DNA from: Cystobacter fuscus
Lineage (GTDB): Bacteria; Myxococcota; Myxococcia; Myxococcales; Myxococcaceae
DNA: 64,000 nucleotides
Assembly: GCF_002305875.1 (NCBI RefSeq)
Contig: NZ_CP022098.1
Span: forward strand, 11,222,001-11,286,000
Reading direction: 5' to 3'
Below the pieces are notes generated by a model. It had not been told where the DNA came from. It was given only the letters and a program-made list of their open reading frames with translations, and ran no database searches. This document shows, in pieces, positions 1 to 13,364 of the stretch. Every line of letters begins with the position of its first letter. Position 1 is the first letter of the stretch. Made by a program: the position numbers and the translations under genes.

Positions 1-1688
1 ATGGCCTGCACGCTGCCCGCGGGCAGGGTGTACGTGGCGGAGATGGTGGTGGTGCCGGTGGAGCTCGGGCTGTACGTGCCGATGAGCGTCCAGGTGGGGC
101 TCGCGGCGTTGGCCGTGTAGTACAGGTCCAGCTTGTCCGAGGAGGTGGAGTAGGCATACACGGTGGCGTCGATCTTCACCGTCTTGCCCGCGGCCAGGTT
201 CGTGCCGTCCGTGGTGCTCACCTTGAGGGCGTCGTTGGACTCATCCGAGTGGTAGGTGCCCGAGGCGCCGTCCGCGCAGCTGCCGTTGATGGTGTTGGGC
301 GCGTTCGACTCGGGGCCCTTGCTACCACGGCCGTTGAGCAGCGTGCCCGAGTCGCAGCCGATGCCCGCCGCGGCGCAGCGCGGCGCCTTGTACGTCGCGT
401 CGTAGGTCGCGGTCGGGACCGTCCCACCGTTGCCGCCATCGCCGCCCGTCGGAGGAGGCGTGACGCCCGTGGTGGCGCCCTTGGCCACCTCGGCCACGAA
501 CGAGGCGCCCAGCTTGGCGAACTTCACCGAGTTGGCCGCCGTGCCGCCCATGTACGCCAGCGTGTCGCCCGTGGTGTGGATCTGCGGGTTGTCCGTGGTC
601 ATCGTCGCCTCGAAGGGCATCGTGGCCGGGTAGCCCGCGCTGTTCCACGAGGCGTGATCCGAGCAGCCGTAGCCGCAGGAGATGTTGGTGTAGGTGAGCC
701 CCGGCTGGTACTTGGTGATGAGGCTGGTGGTGAACGCGTTGAGCGTGGCGTTGGTGTTGTCCGTCACCATGCCGAAGTCGTAGCTGGAGCCCTTGTAGTT
801 GGTCATGTCCAGCTGCAGCACGCCCACCACGTTCACGCCGCTGCTCTTGAACGAGTTGGCGATGGCCTTGGAGCCGTACAGGCCCACCTCCTCGCCCGCG
901 TACGCCATGAACTTCACCGTGCGCGCCGGCTTGTAGCCATTGAGCACCGCCACGCGCAGCACCTCGGTCACCGAGGCCACGCCCGACGCGTCGTCATCCG
1001 CGCCCGGCGCCGTGCCCGTGGTGGGGTTGCTCTGGTTGATGGAGTCCAGGTGGCCACCAATCACCACCACCTCGTTGGGCAGCGTGGTGCCCGTGATGGT
1101 GGCGATGACGGAGGGCTGCTTCCAGGTGTGCGTGAACTGCTCCACCGTGATGTCCGAGCGCCCGGCGGCGATCGTCGTCCACTTGTTCTTGAGCCAGGTG
1201 GACGCGTCCGCGCCGTTCTGCACGTTGTAGTAGCGGTTGGTCCAGTTGGTGGACAGCGAGTTGATGGTGCCGCGGATCTCCGTCTCCGTGACCGAGCCCA
1301 AGAGCGCGCTCACCGTGTCCGGGTTGTTGATGTTGTAGCTGATGAGCGAGGCGGCCAGCGACTGGGGAGCGTTGGCGGCCTCCACCGCCGCGAGCGCCTC
1401 CGCCTGGGAGTCATGGGCGATGAAGCCCGCGCAGCGGTTGAGCTTGTCGTGAATCGCCAGCGCGAGCTGCTCCACCTGCGACTCGCTCACGCGCAGCACC
1501 GCCACGCCACCCTTCTGGAACGTGGGCGCGGCCAGCGTCAGCCCCTTGCCCTGGAAGACGCCCCGCACGGGCTCCAGCGCGTCCGTGCCGATGGTGATCC
1601 ACACCTGCTTCTCCCGCGGGGCCTCCGCCAACGCGGGCGTGGCACACGCGAGCCATACGGCGACAGAACCGAACTTGCTCATTCCCAT
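1..1688 (-). CDS. Secreted M28-family aminopeptidase, 3' end outside window
   Basis: Partial: the reading frame runs off the left edge with about 562 codons visible. It begins with a Sec-type signal peptide (MGMSKFGSVAVWLACATPALA) and contains the di-zinc peptidase motifs of family M28: GGHLDS, PGADDDASG, YAGEEVGLYGS, a CGYGCSDHASW segment and IHTTGDT. These carry the usual His/Asp/Glu/Asp/His zinc ligands and the catalytic Glu of Vibrio-type leucyl aminopeptidases. A glycine-rich linker (about residue 420) leads to a C-terminal beta-sandwich-like region that continues outside. The role is extracellular peptide trimming, suited to a predatory lifestyle (family knowledge). The start at 1688 was chosen because GAGGAG lies 6 bases upstream; a second ATG at 1682 is also possible. 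A long open frame on the opposite strand is a GC-bias shadow. Confidence 0.9.
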   Translation of the reverse strand, partial: MGMSKFGSVAVWLACATPALAEAPREKQVWITIGTDALEPVRGVFQGKGLTLAAPTFQKGGVAVLRVSESQVEQLALAIHDKLNRCAGFIAHDSQAEALAAVEAANAPQSLAASLISYNINNPDTVSALLGSVTETEIRGTINSLSTNWTNRYYNVQNGADASTWLKNKWTTIAAGRSDITVEQFTHTWKQPSVIATITGTTLPNEVVVIGGHLDSINQSNPTTGTAPGADDDASGVASVTEVLRVAVLNGYKPARTVKFMAYAGEEVGLYGSKAIANSFKSSGVNVVGVLQLDMTNYKGSSYDFGMVTDNTNATLNAFTTSLITKYQPGLTYTNISCGYGCSDHASWNSAGYPATMPFEATMTTDNPQIHTTGDTLAYMGGTAANSVKFAKLGASFVAEVAKGATTGVTPPPTGGDGGNGGTVPTATYDATYKAPRCAAAGIGCDSGTLLNGRGSKGPESNAPNTINGSCADGASGTYHSDESNDALKVSTTDGTNLAAGKTVKIDATVYAYSTSSDKLDLYYTANAASPTWTLIGTYSPSSTGTTTISATYTLPAGSVQA

Positions 1689-1935
1689 GGACATCTCCTC
1701 GGGTGCTTCATCAGGGGGGCGGTGGAAACCGGAGCAGTCCGGTTCTCACCAAAGGCGGACTTATCCACCAATACGCGAACTTATTGCACCGAGGGCACTT
1801 CAGGGAAGATTTCAAATTGTGAAATCTCCAACGGAGGCCGGAGGAAGTTGGAGAACAGAGCATCAAGCCCCCCGAAAGGGAGGGGGCGCGGAGGCGATGC
1901 TCGCGGGGGTGGCCGTTCGTGGTAGCAACACCGGG

Positions 1936-2358
1936 ATGCAGCCAGGCGAGTCGCTCTTCGTTCATCCAGGATTGAAGGTCAGACCGTGTGAGTGGGGGTA
2001 CGGGGTGTTCACGGACCAGGCCATCGCCGAGGGCACCATCCTGGAGGAGTGCCACTATCTCAAGGCGCCCTTCCGCACGCTGCGCACCTCACCGTTGACC
2101 GACTACGTGTTCAACATCGAGTGGGGCCCGCACGAGGAGGACCAGGGGGGCGAGTGGGTGGCGCTCGTGTTCGGCTTCGGGTCCATCTACAACCACGCGC
2201 AGGAGCCCAACGTGTCGTACTACCGGGGCTACCAGCGCGGCCCCGCGCCCAAGGACGTGTTCACCTTCTACGCACTGCGTGACATCGAGCCGGGTGAGCA
2301 GCTGTGCATCAGCTACGGGGAGAACTGGTGGAACACGCGCGGCCAGCAGATGCCCTGA
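1936..2358 (+). CDS. Small SET-domain protein
   Basis: 140 residues forming essentially a bare SET fold: the GYGVFTDQAIAEGTIL entry strand, the NHAQEPNVSYY motif (NHxxxPN, the S-adenosylmethionine-binding knot) and C-terminal FYALRDIEPGEQLCISYGE (the catalytic YGxxW-type tyrosine region). SET proteins are lysine methyltransferases; bacterial single-domain versions occur sporadically and their substrates are mostly unknown. The start is uncertain: ATG 1936 gives MQPGESLFVHPG, while ATG 1897 lies in a purine-rich stretch and would add 13 residues. It stands alone between a leftward peptidase and a rightward kinase operon, so context gives no substrate. An unknown protein-lysine methyltransferase is the best call. 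Confidence 0.8.
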   Translation: MQPGESLFVHPGLKVRPCEWGYGVFTDQAIAEGTILEECHYLKAPFRTLRTSPLTDYVFNIEWGPHEEDQGGEWVALVFGFGSIYNHAQEPNVSYYRGYQRGPAPKDVFTFYALRDIEPGEQLCISYGENWWNTRGQQMP

Positions 2359-2570
2359 GCCCGCGCTCCCCGCCGGCCTGAGCGCTCCCCCCTGGAACAC
2401 CACCGGGAGGGGAGGCGTGGGTGCTTCCGTATGCCCGTCCGTGTATGATTCCAGCGCTTCTGGATGAACAGGGGGGTGGCTCCACGGGCTTCGTGCTCAG
2501 CGACAATGGACGGCGCCTCCCCTTCTCAACCCCCCGGTTCGGGAACGCGTCGCAGGGAACGTCGCCGGAC

Positions 2571-5527
<2,957 letters not shown>

Positions 5528-5531
<4 letters not shown>

Positions 5532-6742
5532 GGCACGCCGTGAGAAGGGGGCGCGCGGCCCTGGCCGTGGCGGTGGCGCTGCTGTCCCCGTGGGCCCCGC
5601 CTCCGCTGGCGGCGCCACGCGCCCGCGCACCCCAGCAGACCCTCTCCGCGCCCGAGGGGAGCCAGGGGAAACAGACGGGCTCCCGGAAGGCCCGCGACAA
5701 GCGGTCGCCGAAGGTCCCTCCCGCCCCCGGGCCGTCCTCGTCCGAGCCCCCGCCCTCCGCCCTCGCACCCGACGCCCCCACGCGGCCCCGTCCCGAGGAG
5801 ACCCCTCCCGCGCCGCCCCCGAGCGTCCCTCCCGAGCGCCCCTGGGCCCAGGGCGTGTCGCCCGAGAACCAGCAGCGGGCGCTCGAGCTGTTCCAGGCGG
5901 GCAATGCCCTGCTGAAGGACGCCGTCTTCGTGAAGGCCAGCGAGAAGTACCGCGAGGCCCTGGAGCTGTGGAGCCACCCGGCCATCCACTACAACCTCGC
6001 GCTGGCGTTGATGAACCTGGACCAGCCCCTCGAGGTGCACGAGCACCTGGAGGCCGCGCTGCGCTTCGGCGCCGAGCCGCTGGAGGAGGAGAAGTTCGAG
6101 TACGCGCGCAACTACAAGCTGCTCATCGAGAAGCAGCTCTCGCGCCTGGACATCACCTGCGACACGCCCGGCGCCACCGTGCTGCTGGATGGCAAGCCCC
6201 TGTTCCAGGCCCCTGGCAAGTACTCGGGCCTGGTGCGTCCGGGCGCGCACACCCTCTCGGCGGCGCGCCAGGGCCACCTGCCCCAGAACCTGAACCGCAC
6301 CCTGCTGCCCGGCGAGACGGCGAACGTCACGCTGCGGCTGTACACCACCGAGGAGCTCACGCGCTACCGGCGCCGGTTCCACGTCTCCATGCCCTGGTTG
6401 GTGATGGGCGCGGGGGCGGCGCTCGCCGGAGGCAGCGCCTGGATGCACGTGCGGGCCCGCGCCCACTTCCGCTCCTTCGACGAGGGCATCTCCGCGTGCG
6501 GCGGCTGCGTGCCTCCCCTCCCCCTCGCCACCCAGCTCGAGCGGGGCTACCTGCTGCAGAGCTCGGCCATCGTCGGCTATACCGTCGGGGGGGCGGCCTT
6601 CATCACGGGCGCGGTCCTCACCGCGCTCAATCAACCCCAGCCCTACCGCATCGATCCGTCCCAGCTCGCCCAGCCCCAGGTGAGCATCAGCCCGCTGCTG
6701 GGTGGCGGCTCGGGCGGAGTCCAGGCCCTGGTGCGCTTCTAG
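5528..6742 (+). CDS. Exported TPR-like/PEGA-domain protein
   Basis: 404 residues starting at GTG 5528, which overlaps the kinase stop codon (GTGA). The N-terminus [19 protein letters not shown] is a likely signal peptide or anchor, followed by a proline-rich linker (about 25-110). A helical TPR-like part comes next ([28 protein letters not shown]..., about 115-205), then a PEGA-type beta domain (about 209-277; [14 protein letters not shown]), then two hydrophobic segments near 288-306 and 345-367. PEGA domains are extracytoplasmic cell-surface modules. The close coupling with the kinase gene upstream and a lipoprotein downstream suggests that the three proteins form one envelope sensing or scaffold unit (inference). 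No enzymatic motif is visible. Confidence 0.8.
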
Positions 6743-6752
6743 GAGGAATCCC

Positions 6753-9146
6753 ATGAACCGAGTGCATTCCTCCACCCTGCCTCCCCGCCGCGATCGCCCG
6801 GGGCCCTGGATGGTGCGGCTCGGGGTGCCCTTCCTGGCGCTCTTCTTCACCGCCTGCTTCGAGCCCACGAGCGTCATCTGCCCCACCGGCCTGGTGTGCC
6901 CCGCCGGCCAGCAGTGCGCCGCGAACCAGGACGTGTGCATCAAGACGAACTGCGGCGATGGCCTGCTGCAGCCGGGCGAGGCCTGTGACGATGGCAACCT
7001 GCTCGAGGGCGACGGGTGCAACCGGGACTGCCGCTCCATCGAGGTGTGCGGCAACGGCATCGTGGACGTGAGCCAGGGCGAGAAGTGCGATGACGGCAAC
7101 ACCAGGGACGGCGACAAGTGCGGCGCCGACTGCAAGTCCAACGAGGCGTGCGGCAACGGCATCACCGACACGAGCGTGGGCGAGCAGTGCGACGACGGCA
7201 ACAACAACAACGGCGATGGGTGCAGCGCCGACTGTCTGTCGCGGGAGGTATGCGGCAACGGCTACACGGACAGCGCGCGGGACGAGCAGTGCGACGACGG
7301 CAACACCGAGGGGGGCGACGGGTGCAGCGCCGACTGCAAGTCCAACGAGACGTGTGGCAACAGCATCGTGGACCGGGCGCGCGGCGAGGTGTGTGACGAC
7401 GGCAACACCGAGGAGGGCGACGGGTGCAGCGTGGACTGCAAGTCCGACGAGACGTGTGGCAACGGCATCGTGGACCGGGCCAGCGGCGAGCTGTGCGACG
7501 ACGGCAACACCCTGCCCAACGACGAGTGCAGCTTCGACTGCCGCTCGGGCAAGGGCTGCGGCAACGGCATCCGCGACGAGGACGAGGAGTGCGATGACGG
7601 CAACACGTCCAACACCGACAACTGCCTGAACTCCTGCCTGCTGGCGACCTGCGGCGATGCCGTCGTGGACCGGCAGCAGCCGCGCCTGGAGGATTGCGAC
7701 GACGGCAAGGAGACGAAGCAGTGCAACCACAACTGCACCTGGCGCGTGTGCGGCGATGGGCTGGTGAACGCCACCGCCGGGGAGCAGTGCGACAACCCGG
7801 GCGCCGTCGACAGCACCAGCTGTGACAGCGACTGCACCATCGCCGTGTGCGGAGACGGCCACGTCAACCCCCTGCGCAACGAGCAGTGCGACACGGGGGG
7901 CAACTCCCGGACCTGCAACTTCGACTGCACCCTGGCCAGGTGCGGCGACTGGATCCTCAATCGGGAGGCGGGCGAGCAGTGCGACACCGGCGGCTTCTCC
8001 GCCTGGTGCGACAACGACTGCACGCCCGCGGCCTGTGGTGATGGCCTCGCCAACCTCCAGGCGAACGAGCAGTGTGACGACGGCAACCGGAGCGACGAGG
8101 ACGACTGTCTCGGCACGTGCCGGCCCAACGTCTGCGGCGACGGGCGGGTGAACCGCAACGGCCCCAAGCGCGTCGAGGTCTGCGACGACGGCAACGCCAT
8201 CACCGAGACCGAGTGCCCCTACGGCACCCTCCAATGCACGGCGTGCAACGCCACCTGCTCGGAGCTCCGCACCCTGAAGGGCCGGGCCTGTGGCGATGGC
8301 GTCGTGAACGACCCGCGCGAGAAGTGCGACGACGGCAACACCACCACCGAGACCGCCTGTCCCTATGACGTGCCCCAGTGCACGGCCTGTGACGCGCTGT
8401 GCTCGGCGCCCCTGTCGCTCAAGGGCAACTACTGCGGCGATGGCGCCGTGAACGGCCCGAACGAGAAGTGCGACGACGGCAACACCCTCACCGAGACCGC
8501 GTGCGACTACGGCACCGCGAGCTGCACCCGGTGCGACGCCACGTGCTCGACCGTCCTCCCCCTCACCGGCCCCATCTGTGGAGACGGCGTCAAGAATGGC
8601 CCCGAGACGTGCGACGACGGCAACACCCTGGCCTGTGGCACCTGCGACAACACGTGCGCCCACGCCCAGCTCACCCAGGCCAGTGGCCGCCTCACCGTCC
8701 AGTACCGCGGCACCTTTTTCCGGGAAGGAGACACCTTCACCCTCGACGACGGCCTCCACCCTCCGGTGGTGTTCGAGTTCGACCGCGACGGCGCCGTCGC
8801 CCCGGGCCACCAGACCGTGCCCGTCTCCAACGGCGCCGCCACCGAGGAGGTGGCCCTGAGCATCTACTCCGCCATCCGGGGCGTGGGCGGTGACTTCCAG
8901 ATCTCCGCCTCGGCCCTCGCGGGCAGCGACATCCTCCTCACCCACCGCCAGAACGGCGCCTTCGGCAACCGACCCATCCTCGAGAGCACGGACGGCAACG
9001 GCGACGTGAAGGACGCCCTCCTCGTCACCGGCATGGCGGGCGGCAAGGGCTTCGACTGTCCCCAGGCCACCGGCTGCGCACGCAACGAGGACTGCGCCCC
9101 CTCCCTCTCCTGCTCCCCCACCACCCACACCTGCATGCCTCCCTGA
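6753..9146 (+). CDS. DUF4215 / Myxococcus cysteine-rich repeat lipoprotein
   Basis: 797 residues behind an excellent AGGAGG ribosome site. A signal peptide ends in the lipobox LFFTAC, so it is an outer-membrane or periplasmic lipoprotein. By eye there are 16 tandem units of the pattern CGDGxxxxxExCDDGN...DxCxxxC, each with four to six cysteines, from about residue 65 to 645. The last four units are longer (two carry ETACPYD-type inserts). A cysteine-poor domain follows (about 645-775), then a short cysteine-rich tail of 'CxxNxDCxxxLxC' type. DUF4215 repeats are disulfide-rich surface modules expanded in myxobacteria; their function is unknown, with adhesion or ligand binding often guessed. 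It is the third gene of the kinase operon. Confidence 0.88.
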   Translation: MNRVHSSTLPPRRDRPGPWMVRLGVPFLALFFTACFEPTSVICPTGLVCPAGQQCAANQDVCIKTNCGDGLLQPGEACDDGNLLEGDGCNRDCRSIEVCGNGIVDVSQGEKCDDGNTRDGDKCGADCKSNEACGNGITDTSVGEQCDDGNNNNGDGCSADCLSREVCGNGYTDSARDEQCDDGNTEGGDGCSADCKSNETCGNSIVDRARGEVCDDGNTEEGDGCSVDCKSDETCGNGIVDRASGELCDDGNTLPNDECSFDCRSGKGCGNGIRDEDEECDDGNTSNTDNCLNSCLLATCGDAVVDRQQPRLEDCDDGKETKQCNHNCTWRVCGDGLVNATAGEQCDNPGAVDSTSCDSDCTIAVCGDGHVNPLRNEQCDTGGNSRTCNFDCTLARCGDWILNREAGEQCDTGGFSAWCDNDCTPAACGDGLANLQANEQCDDGNRSDEDDCLGTCRPNVCGDGRVNRNGPKRVEVCDDGNAITETECPYGTLQCTACNATCSELRTLKGRACGDGVVNDPREKCDDGNTTTETACPYDVPQCTACDALCSAPLSLKGNYCGDGAVNGPNEKCDDGNTLTETACDYGTASCTRCDATCSTVLPLTGPICGDGVKNGPETCDDGNTLACGTCDNTCAHAQLTQASGRLTVQYRGTFFREGDTFTLDDGLHPPVVFEFDRDGAVAPGHQTVPVSNGAATEEVALSIYSAIRGVGGDFQISASALAGSDILLTHRQNGAFGNRPILESTDGNGDVKDALLVTGMAGGKGFDCPQATGCARNEDCAPSLSCSPTTHTCMPP

Positions 9147-9206
9147 ATCACCGGGCAGGTGGGAGTCCTACACCTCGCACCTGAGCCCACGTGAAGACTG
9201 ATTCAT

Positions 9207-9235
9207 TTGACTTTCCAACCAGGGCGAAGAATGAA
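9207..9235 (+). promoter_or_regulatory. Possible sigma-70-like promoter for exbB-exbD-tonB
   Basis: TTGACT (9207-9212), a 17-base gap and AATGAA (9230-9235). The -35 element is good and the -10 is weak (3 of 6). It lies about 75 bases before the ExbB start in a locally AT-rich stretch. It is weakly supported. Confidence 0.3.
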
Positions 9236-9308
9236 CGCGGCGCGTTGATGTTACACCCGGCATGTTTTCTCCCGGCACGCTCCCCCCTCGTCATTCCTCG
9301 GGTCTCGC

Positions 9309-10013
<705 letters not shown>

Positions 10014-10016
10014 TCC

Positions 10017-10451
10017 ATGGCCGGCGGCGCGCAGGACAACGACGAGGAGATCACCGGCATCAACGTCACCCCGCTGGTGGACGTGGTGCTCGTGCTGCTC
10101 ATCATCTTCATGGTGACGGCCAACTTCATCGTGCGCGAGACGGTGGAGGTGGATCTGCCCCGGGCCGCCAACGGTGGCGAGACGGTGCAGGGGCTCGTCA
10201 ACGTGGTGGTCGACAAGCAGGGCAAGCTCTTCTTCGACGGCGCGGAGGTGAGCGAGGACGAGATGCGCCGCCGCGTCACCGAGGCGCTGGCCAAGGACAA
10301 GGAGACACGCGCCATCATCAGCGCGGATCAGAGCCTGCCGTACGGCCGGGTGATGCGGCTCATCGACATGGTGAAGGGCCAGGGCATCGCCAAGTTCGCG
10401 CTCAACATCGAGAAGGACGTGGCGCCCACGGCCTCTCCCGCCTCGCCCTGA
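10017..10451 (+). CDS. exbD: ExbD/TolR-family biopolymer transporter
   Basis: 144 residues beginning 4 bases after the exbB stop. The single N-terminal membrane helix carries the essential aspartate in the motif [18 protein letters not shown], followed by a periplasmic domain ending with the typical [18 protein letters not shown] segment. It partners ExbB in the proton-driven complex that energises TonB-dependent uptake, for instance through the Oar-like receptor at 52-55 kb (inference). Confidence 0.92.
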   Translation: MAGGAQDNDEEITGINVTPLVDVVLVLLIIFMVTANFIVRETVEVDLPRAANGGETVQGLVNVVVDKQGKLFFDGAEVSEDEMRRRVTEALAKDKETRAIISADQSLPYGRVMRLIDMVKGQGIAKFALNIEKDVAPTASPASP

Positions 10452-10466
10452 GGAGGGCCCCCGGAC

Positions 10467-11255
10467 ATGAGCCAGGCCACCCTCTCCGCCCTGCCCCCTC
10501 GCCGCTCCCGCGACTGGGTGCCGATGTTCCTGCTCGTGTCGCTGGGCGCCCACGGGGTGGGCTTCGCCCTGCTCTCGAACGTGGCGGAGCGCCCGGCGCC
10601 CGACATCCAGCGGCCCGTAGAGCTCGAAATGGTGGAGGTCATCAAGCCGCCTCCCCCGCCGCCGCCTCCACCCGAGCAGGAGCCGCCCAAGCCGCCCCCG
10701 CCCAAGCCGAAGGCGCCGCCCCCGGTGAAGGTGGCCCGGGCCGAGAAGCCGCCTCCGCCGCCTCCGCCGGACGCGCCGCCCCCTCCCCCCAATGACGCGC
10801 CTCCGCCCGAGCCGGCCGCCAAGCCGGTGCCGCTGGTGGTGGGCCTGTCGCTGTCCTCCACCACGGCCGCGGGCGGCTTCGCCGCGCCGGTGGGCAACAC
10901 CGTCTATGGCAAGACGGGCAACACGGCGACGGATCCCAAGGACGTGAAGGCGTACTCGGCACCCAAATACGTGCCCGTGTACCAGGTGGACACCCAGCCC
11001 ACGGTCGCCTCGGAGGTGAAGATTCCCTACCCCGACGAGGCCCGACGCGCGGGCGTCGAGGGCTCGGTCACCATGTCCATCACCATCGACGCCGAGGGGC
11101 GCGTGGTGAAGGTCGTCGTCATCAAGGGGCTCGGCTACGGGCTCGACGAGGCGGCGCGCGGCGCCCTGCTGCGCTTCCGCTTCAAGCCCGCCATCAAGAA
11201 CGGCGAGCCGGTGTCCACGGAGATGAAGTACTCCTACACCTTCGTGCTGGACTGA
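10467..11255 (+). CDS. tonB: TonB energy transducer
   Basis: 262 residues. An N-terminal membrane anchor ([19 protein letters not shown]) is followed by a long proline-rich spacer containing K/P and E/P runs (about 55-120) that spans the periplasm. The C-terminal TonB domain (about 180-262) has the [26 protein letters not shown] signature and ends in [14 protein letters not shown]...YSYTFVLD. The gene starts 15 bases after exbD behind GAGGAGGG, completing an exbB-exbD-tonB operon. Confidence 0.92.
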   Translation: MSQATLSALPPRRSRDWVPMFLLVSLGAHGVGFALLSNVAERPAPDIQRPVELEMVEVIKPPPPPPPPPEQEPPKPPPPKPKAPPPVKVARAEKPPPPPPPDAPPPPPNDAPPPEPAAKPVPLVVGLSLSSTTAAGGFAAPVGNTVYGKTGNTATDPKDVKAYSAPKYVPVYQVDTQPTVASEVKIPYPDEARRAGVEGSVTMSITIDAEGRVVKVVVIKGLGYGLDEAARGALLRFRFKPAIKNGEPVSTEMKYSYTFVLD

Positions 11256-11256
11256 C

Positions 11257-11278
11257 GGGCCCGCGCCGCGCCGGGCCC
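11257..11278. terminator. GC hairpin between convergent tonB and the next gene
   Basis: GGGCCCG (11257-11263) pairs with CGGGCCC (11272-11278) across an 8-base loop, directly after the tonB stop and before the end of the leftward gene at 11289. There is no T-run, so it may act weakly or through Rho. Confidence 0.4.
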
Positions 11279-11288
11279 ATCCAGGGCC

Positions 11289-11708
11289 TCAGCTCACCGC
11301 GGGCTTCGCTCCCGGCGCCAGGTGCACGTTGATGCTCTTGCTGCCCGACACCGACAGGTACGTCTCCACGTTGCCCTTGCCGCCCGGCTCGAAGGAGATG
11401 ACCTGGTCGTGCGAGCCGAACTTCGCCTCGATGCTCAGCTTGCTCCCCGCGGTGGTGTAGGTGGCCTGGGAGGCCCTGGAGCCGTTGAGGTTGATCTCCG
11501 CCTTGCCGCCCTCGAGCAGCTTGAGCGAGAGCGACAGGTCCCCCTTGTAGAAGACGGTGTCGATCTTCCCCTTGAAGGCCGCCTGCTGGGGACCGAGGTC
11601 CACGAACTCCCCGCCGCCCACGTTCACGAAGAAGACCACCTGCGCGAAGATGTTCAACGGCGTGCCCGAGGTGGTGCCTTTTCCAATGAAGTTGCGAAAG
11701 TCGACCAT
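11289..11708 (-). CDS. Hypothetical 139-residue protein
   Basis: I do not recognise a family. The protein (MVDFRNFIGKGTTSGTPLNIF...) has no signal peptide or membrane segment and alternates hydrophobic and polar residues (VVFFVNVGGGEF, DTVFYKGDLSLSLKLL, KLSIEAKFG, ETYLSVSGSKSINVHL), suggesting an all-beta fold. ATG 11708 was chosen because upstream codons to 11789 read as poor coding sequence. It converges on tonB with a shared hairpin between them. Confidence 0.6.
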   Translation of the reverse strand: MVDFRNFIGKGTTSGTPLNIFAQVVFFVNVGGGEFVDLGPQQAAFKGKIDTVFYKGDLSLSLKLLEGGKAEINLNGSRASQATYTTAGSKLSIEAKFGSHDQVISFEPGGKGNVETYLSVSGSKSINVHLAPGAKPAVS

Positions 11709-11852
11709 GCTGTTTCCCGCCGAAGTGGAAGGGGAGCGGCGCACCGCCCCACCGGAAAGCCACATCGTATGCACGCCCACGCCCCGCACCGGATAGGCTT
11801 TTGACGCGCGGGGGGCGGGTGTCAGGGGGCCAACGGGCCGACCCGACGCGCG

Positions 11853-12797
11853 CTACGGCACGGGGACGAGGAAGTCCTTGATGATGGCCATGTGCTGCAT
11901 GTTGGTGGCGCCGCTGTCCGCGCTCTGCGCCGGGGAGATGTCCGACAGGGGCGAGTACACGCGCGTGTCCACCACGAGGCCCCCGCTGAAGGAGCTGGAG
12001 CCGATGACGGTGGACGTCTGGTAGGTGCGCAGGTTGCTGCTCACCAGCACATGGTCATACGGCTTGGCGCGGCTGGCGTTGGTGTTGACGTTGCCATTCT
12101 TGTCCGCCGGGTAGGGGCTCGCGGTGGAGACCACGGAGGAGAAGGTGGAGAAGAGCGCCTCGCTCCGGGTGTCGGAGTTGAAGTCACCGCCGATGGCGAT
12201 GAAGGAGCCCGCGGGCACGTTGGCCTTGATGAAGTTGACGAGGTTGGTCGCCTCGGTGTTGCGCACGGAGCTGCTCGAGGTAAGCAGGTGCACGCTCACC
12301 ACCCAGAGGTCCGTGGGGCCCGGGATGTCGATGCGCGCCCAGGCGAAGTCACGGTTGCTCACCTGCGTGTCGTCCCACTCGCCCGAGGCGATGATGGGGT
12401 AGCGGCTGATGACGCCGTTGGGGATCTGCGCGCCGGCCTCGCGGTAGTAATAGAAGCTCGAGCCGAAGGCGGTGTTGACGAAGGAGCGGATGGCGGTGGC
12501 GGAGTTGTCGCCGTAGTTGAACTCCTGGATCATCACCACGTCGGGTTTCGTGCCCTGGAAGATGCGCGTGCCGTGGCCCGGGTCGTAGCTCTGGTAGTTG
12601 CCGCTGGAGATGTTGGCGGCCATCAACCGCACCCGGGTGGTGCCGGCGAGCGGCGCGCCCTGGGAGCTGGCGTCTGAACCCCCTCGAGCATCCGACTCGA
12701 GGTCCCCTCCGCAAGCGGCGAGGGAGAGGGAGAGAACGGAGAACAGCAGACGCGAGCCAAGGCGGCTCGGCGTCGAGGCGAGAGAGCTGATGGGCAT
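11853..12797 (-). CDS. Endonuclease/exonuclease/phosphatase-fold lipoprotein
   Basis: 314 residues. A signal peptide with lipobox SLAAC makes it a lipoprotein. The EEP (DNase I-like) fold is indicated by MAANISSGN, the metal-binding glutamate in VVMIQEFNY, WVVSVHLLTS, IAIGGDFNSDTRS, YDHVLVS and QHMAII near the C-terminus, matching the N/E/H/D-N/D-H catalytic set; the usual final SDH is QHM here. Substrates in this superfamily include nucleic acids, phospholipids and phosphoinositides; a secreted nuclease or sphingomyelinase-like esterase is plausible but undecided. It is divergent from the DUF4398 lipoprotein gene, so the 141-base gap should hold both promoters. Confidence 0.82.
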   Translation of the reverse strand: MPISSLASTPSRLGSRLLFSVLSLSLAACGGDLESDARGGSDASSQGAPLAGTTRVRLMAANISSGNYQSYDPGHGTRIFQGTKPDVVMIQEFNYGDNSATAIRSFVNTAFGSSFYYYREAGAQIPNGVISRYPIIASGEWDDTQVSNRDFAWARIDIPGPTDLWVVSVHLLTSSSSVRNTEATNLVNFIKANVPAGSFIAIGGDFNSDTRSEALFSTFSSVVSTASPYPADKNGNVNTNASRAKPYDHVLVSSNLRTYQTSTVIGSSSFSGGLVVDTRVYSPLSDISPAQSADSGATNMQHMAIIKDFLVPVP

Positions 12798-12938
12798 GGA
12801 GTCGTCCGGTGGGAGGGCGAGGAGGCGGGCGCATCAGACAGCAGGGTGGGCAGGCCAGCAAGGGGGCCCCTGGGTTGTACCGCTGCTCACCCGTGCACAT
12901 CTCCCGAGCGTTGGCCTCGTAGCCAGGGAGCGACAGCG

Positions 12939-13313
12939 ATGCGAAAGGCAATGGCCGGCGCGGTGGTGTGCGTGCTGGGACTGACGGGCTGTATGGGCGC
13001 CCCTTTGCGGTACGGGCCGTCCGAGCCGCTCGTGGACACGCAGGTGCCCATCCAGCAGGCGGAGGAGGCGGGTGCCGCCCAGCATCCCGATGCGGCGCAA
13101 CACCTGGAGTGGGCACGGCAGCAGACGCAGGGTGCGCGTCGGCTGATCGAGCAGAACCGGCGGGATGAAGCGGCGCTGTTCCTGAAGCGGGCGGCGGCGG
13201 ACGCGGAGCTGGCCCTGGCCCTGGCGCGCGAGGCCCCGGCCCGCGCCGAGGCCGATCAGGTGCTCCAGCAGGTACGCGAACTCCAGCAGGACACGGTGCC
13301 GGCGCAACAGTGA
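12939..13313 (+). CDS. DUF4398-type small lipoprotein
   Basis: 124 residues with signal peptide and lipobox LTGC. The mature part is alpha-helical (QQAEEAGAAQHPDAAQHLEWARQQT...), typical of DUF4398, which is often encoded beside OmpA-like lipoproteins. AGGGAG lies 9 bases before ATG 12939. The gene 51 bases downstream carries a similar helical N-terminal part plus an OmpA domain, so the two probably work together at the outer membrane/peptidoglycan interface (inference). Confidence 0.8.
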   Translation: MRKAMAGAVVCVLGLTGCMGAPLRYGPSEPLVDTQVPIQQAEEAGAAQHPDAAQHLEWARQQTQGARRLIEQNRRDEAALFLKRAAADAELALALAREAPARAEADQVLQQVRELQQDTVPAQQ

Positions 13314-13354
13314 CGGGAAAGCCCAGACGGGAAAGCCCAGACGGGAATGCCCAA
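13313..13354 (+). repeat. Three tandem copies of a 14-bp unit
   Basis: Unit ACGGGAAAGCCCAG occurs at 13313-13326 and 13327-13340 exactly, and at 13341-13354 with two changes. The array fills the gap between the DUF4398 gene and the OmpA gene and its last copy abuts the OmpA ribosome site. Confidence 0.85.
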
Positions 13355-13364
13355 GGAGAGAGCC

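Noticed and set aside
249..1925. 558-residue open frame on the + strand
   Set aside because: It is antisense to the M28 peptidase, whose frame shows intact catalytic motifs; the composition (Arg/Val/Gly/His-rich) is that of GC-bias shadows.
6687..9128. 813-residue open frame on the - strand opposite the DUF4215 gene
   Set aside because: Repetitive only because it mirrors the cysteine-rich repeats; no independent protein features.
6753..9146. Tandem DNA repeats of the cysteine-rich gene considered as a CRISPR-like array
   Set aside because: The periodicity is in-frame protein repeats of varying length with no constant spacer/repeat structure.
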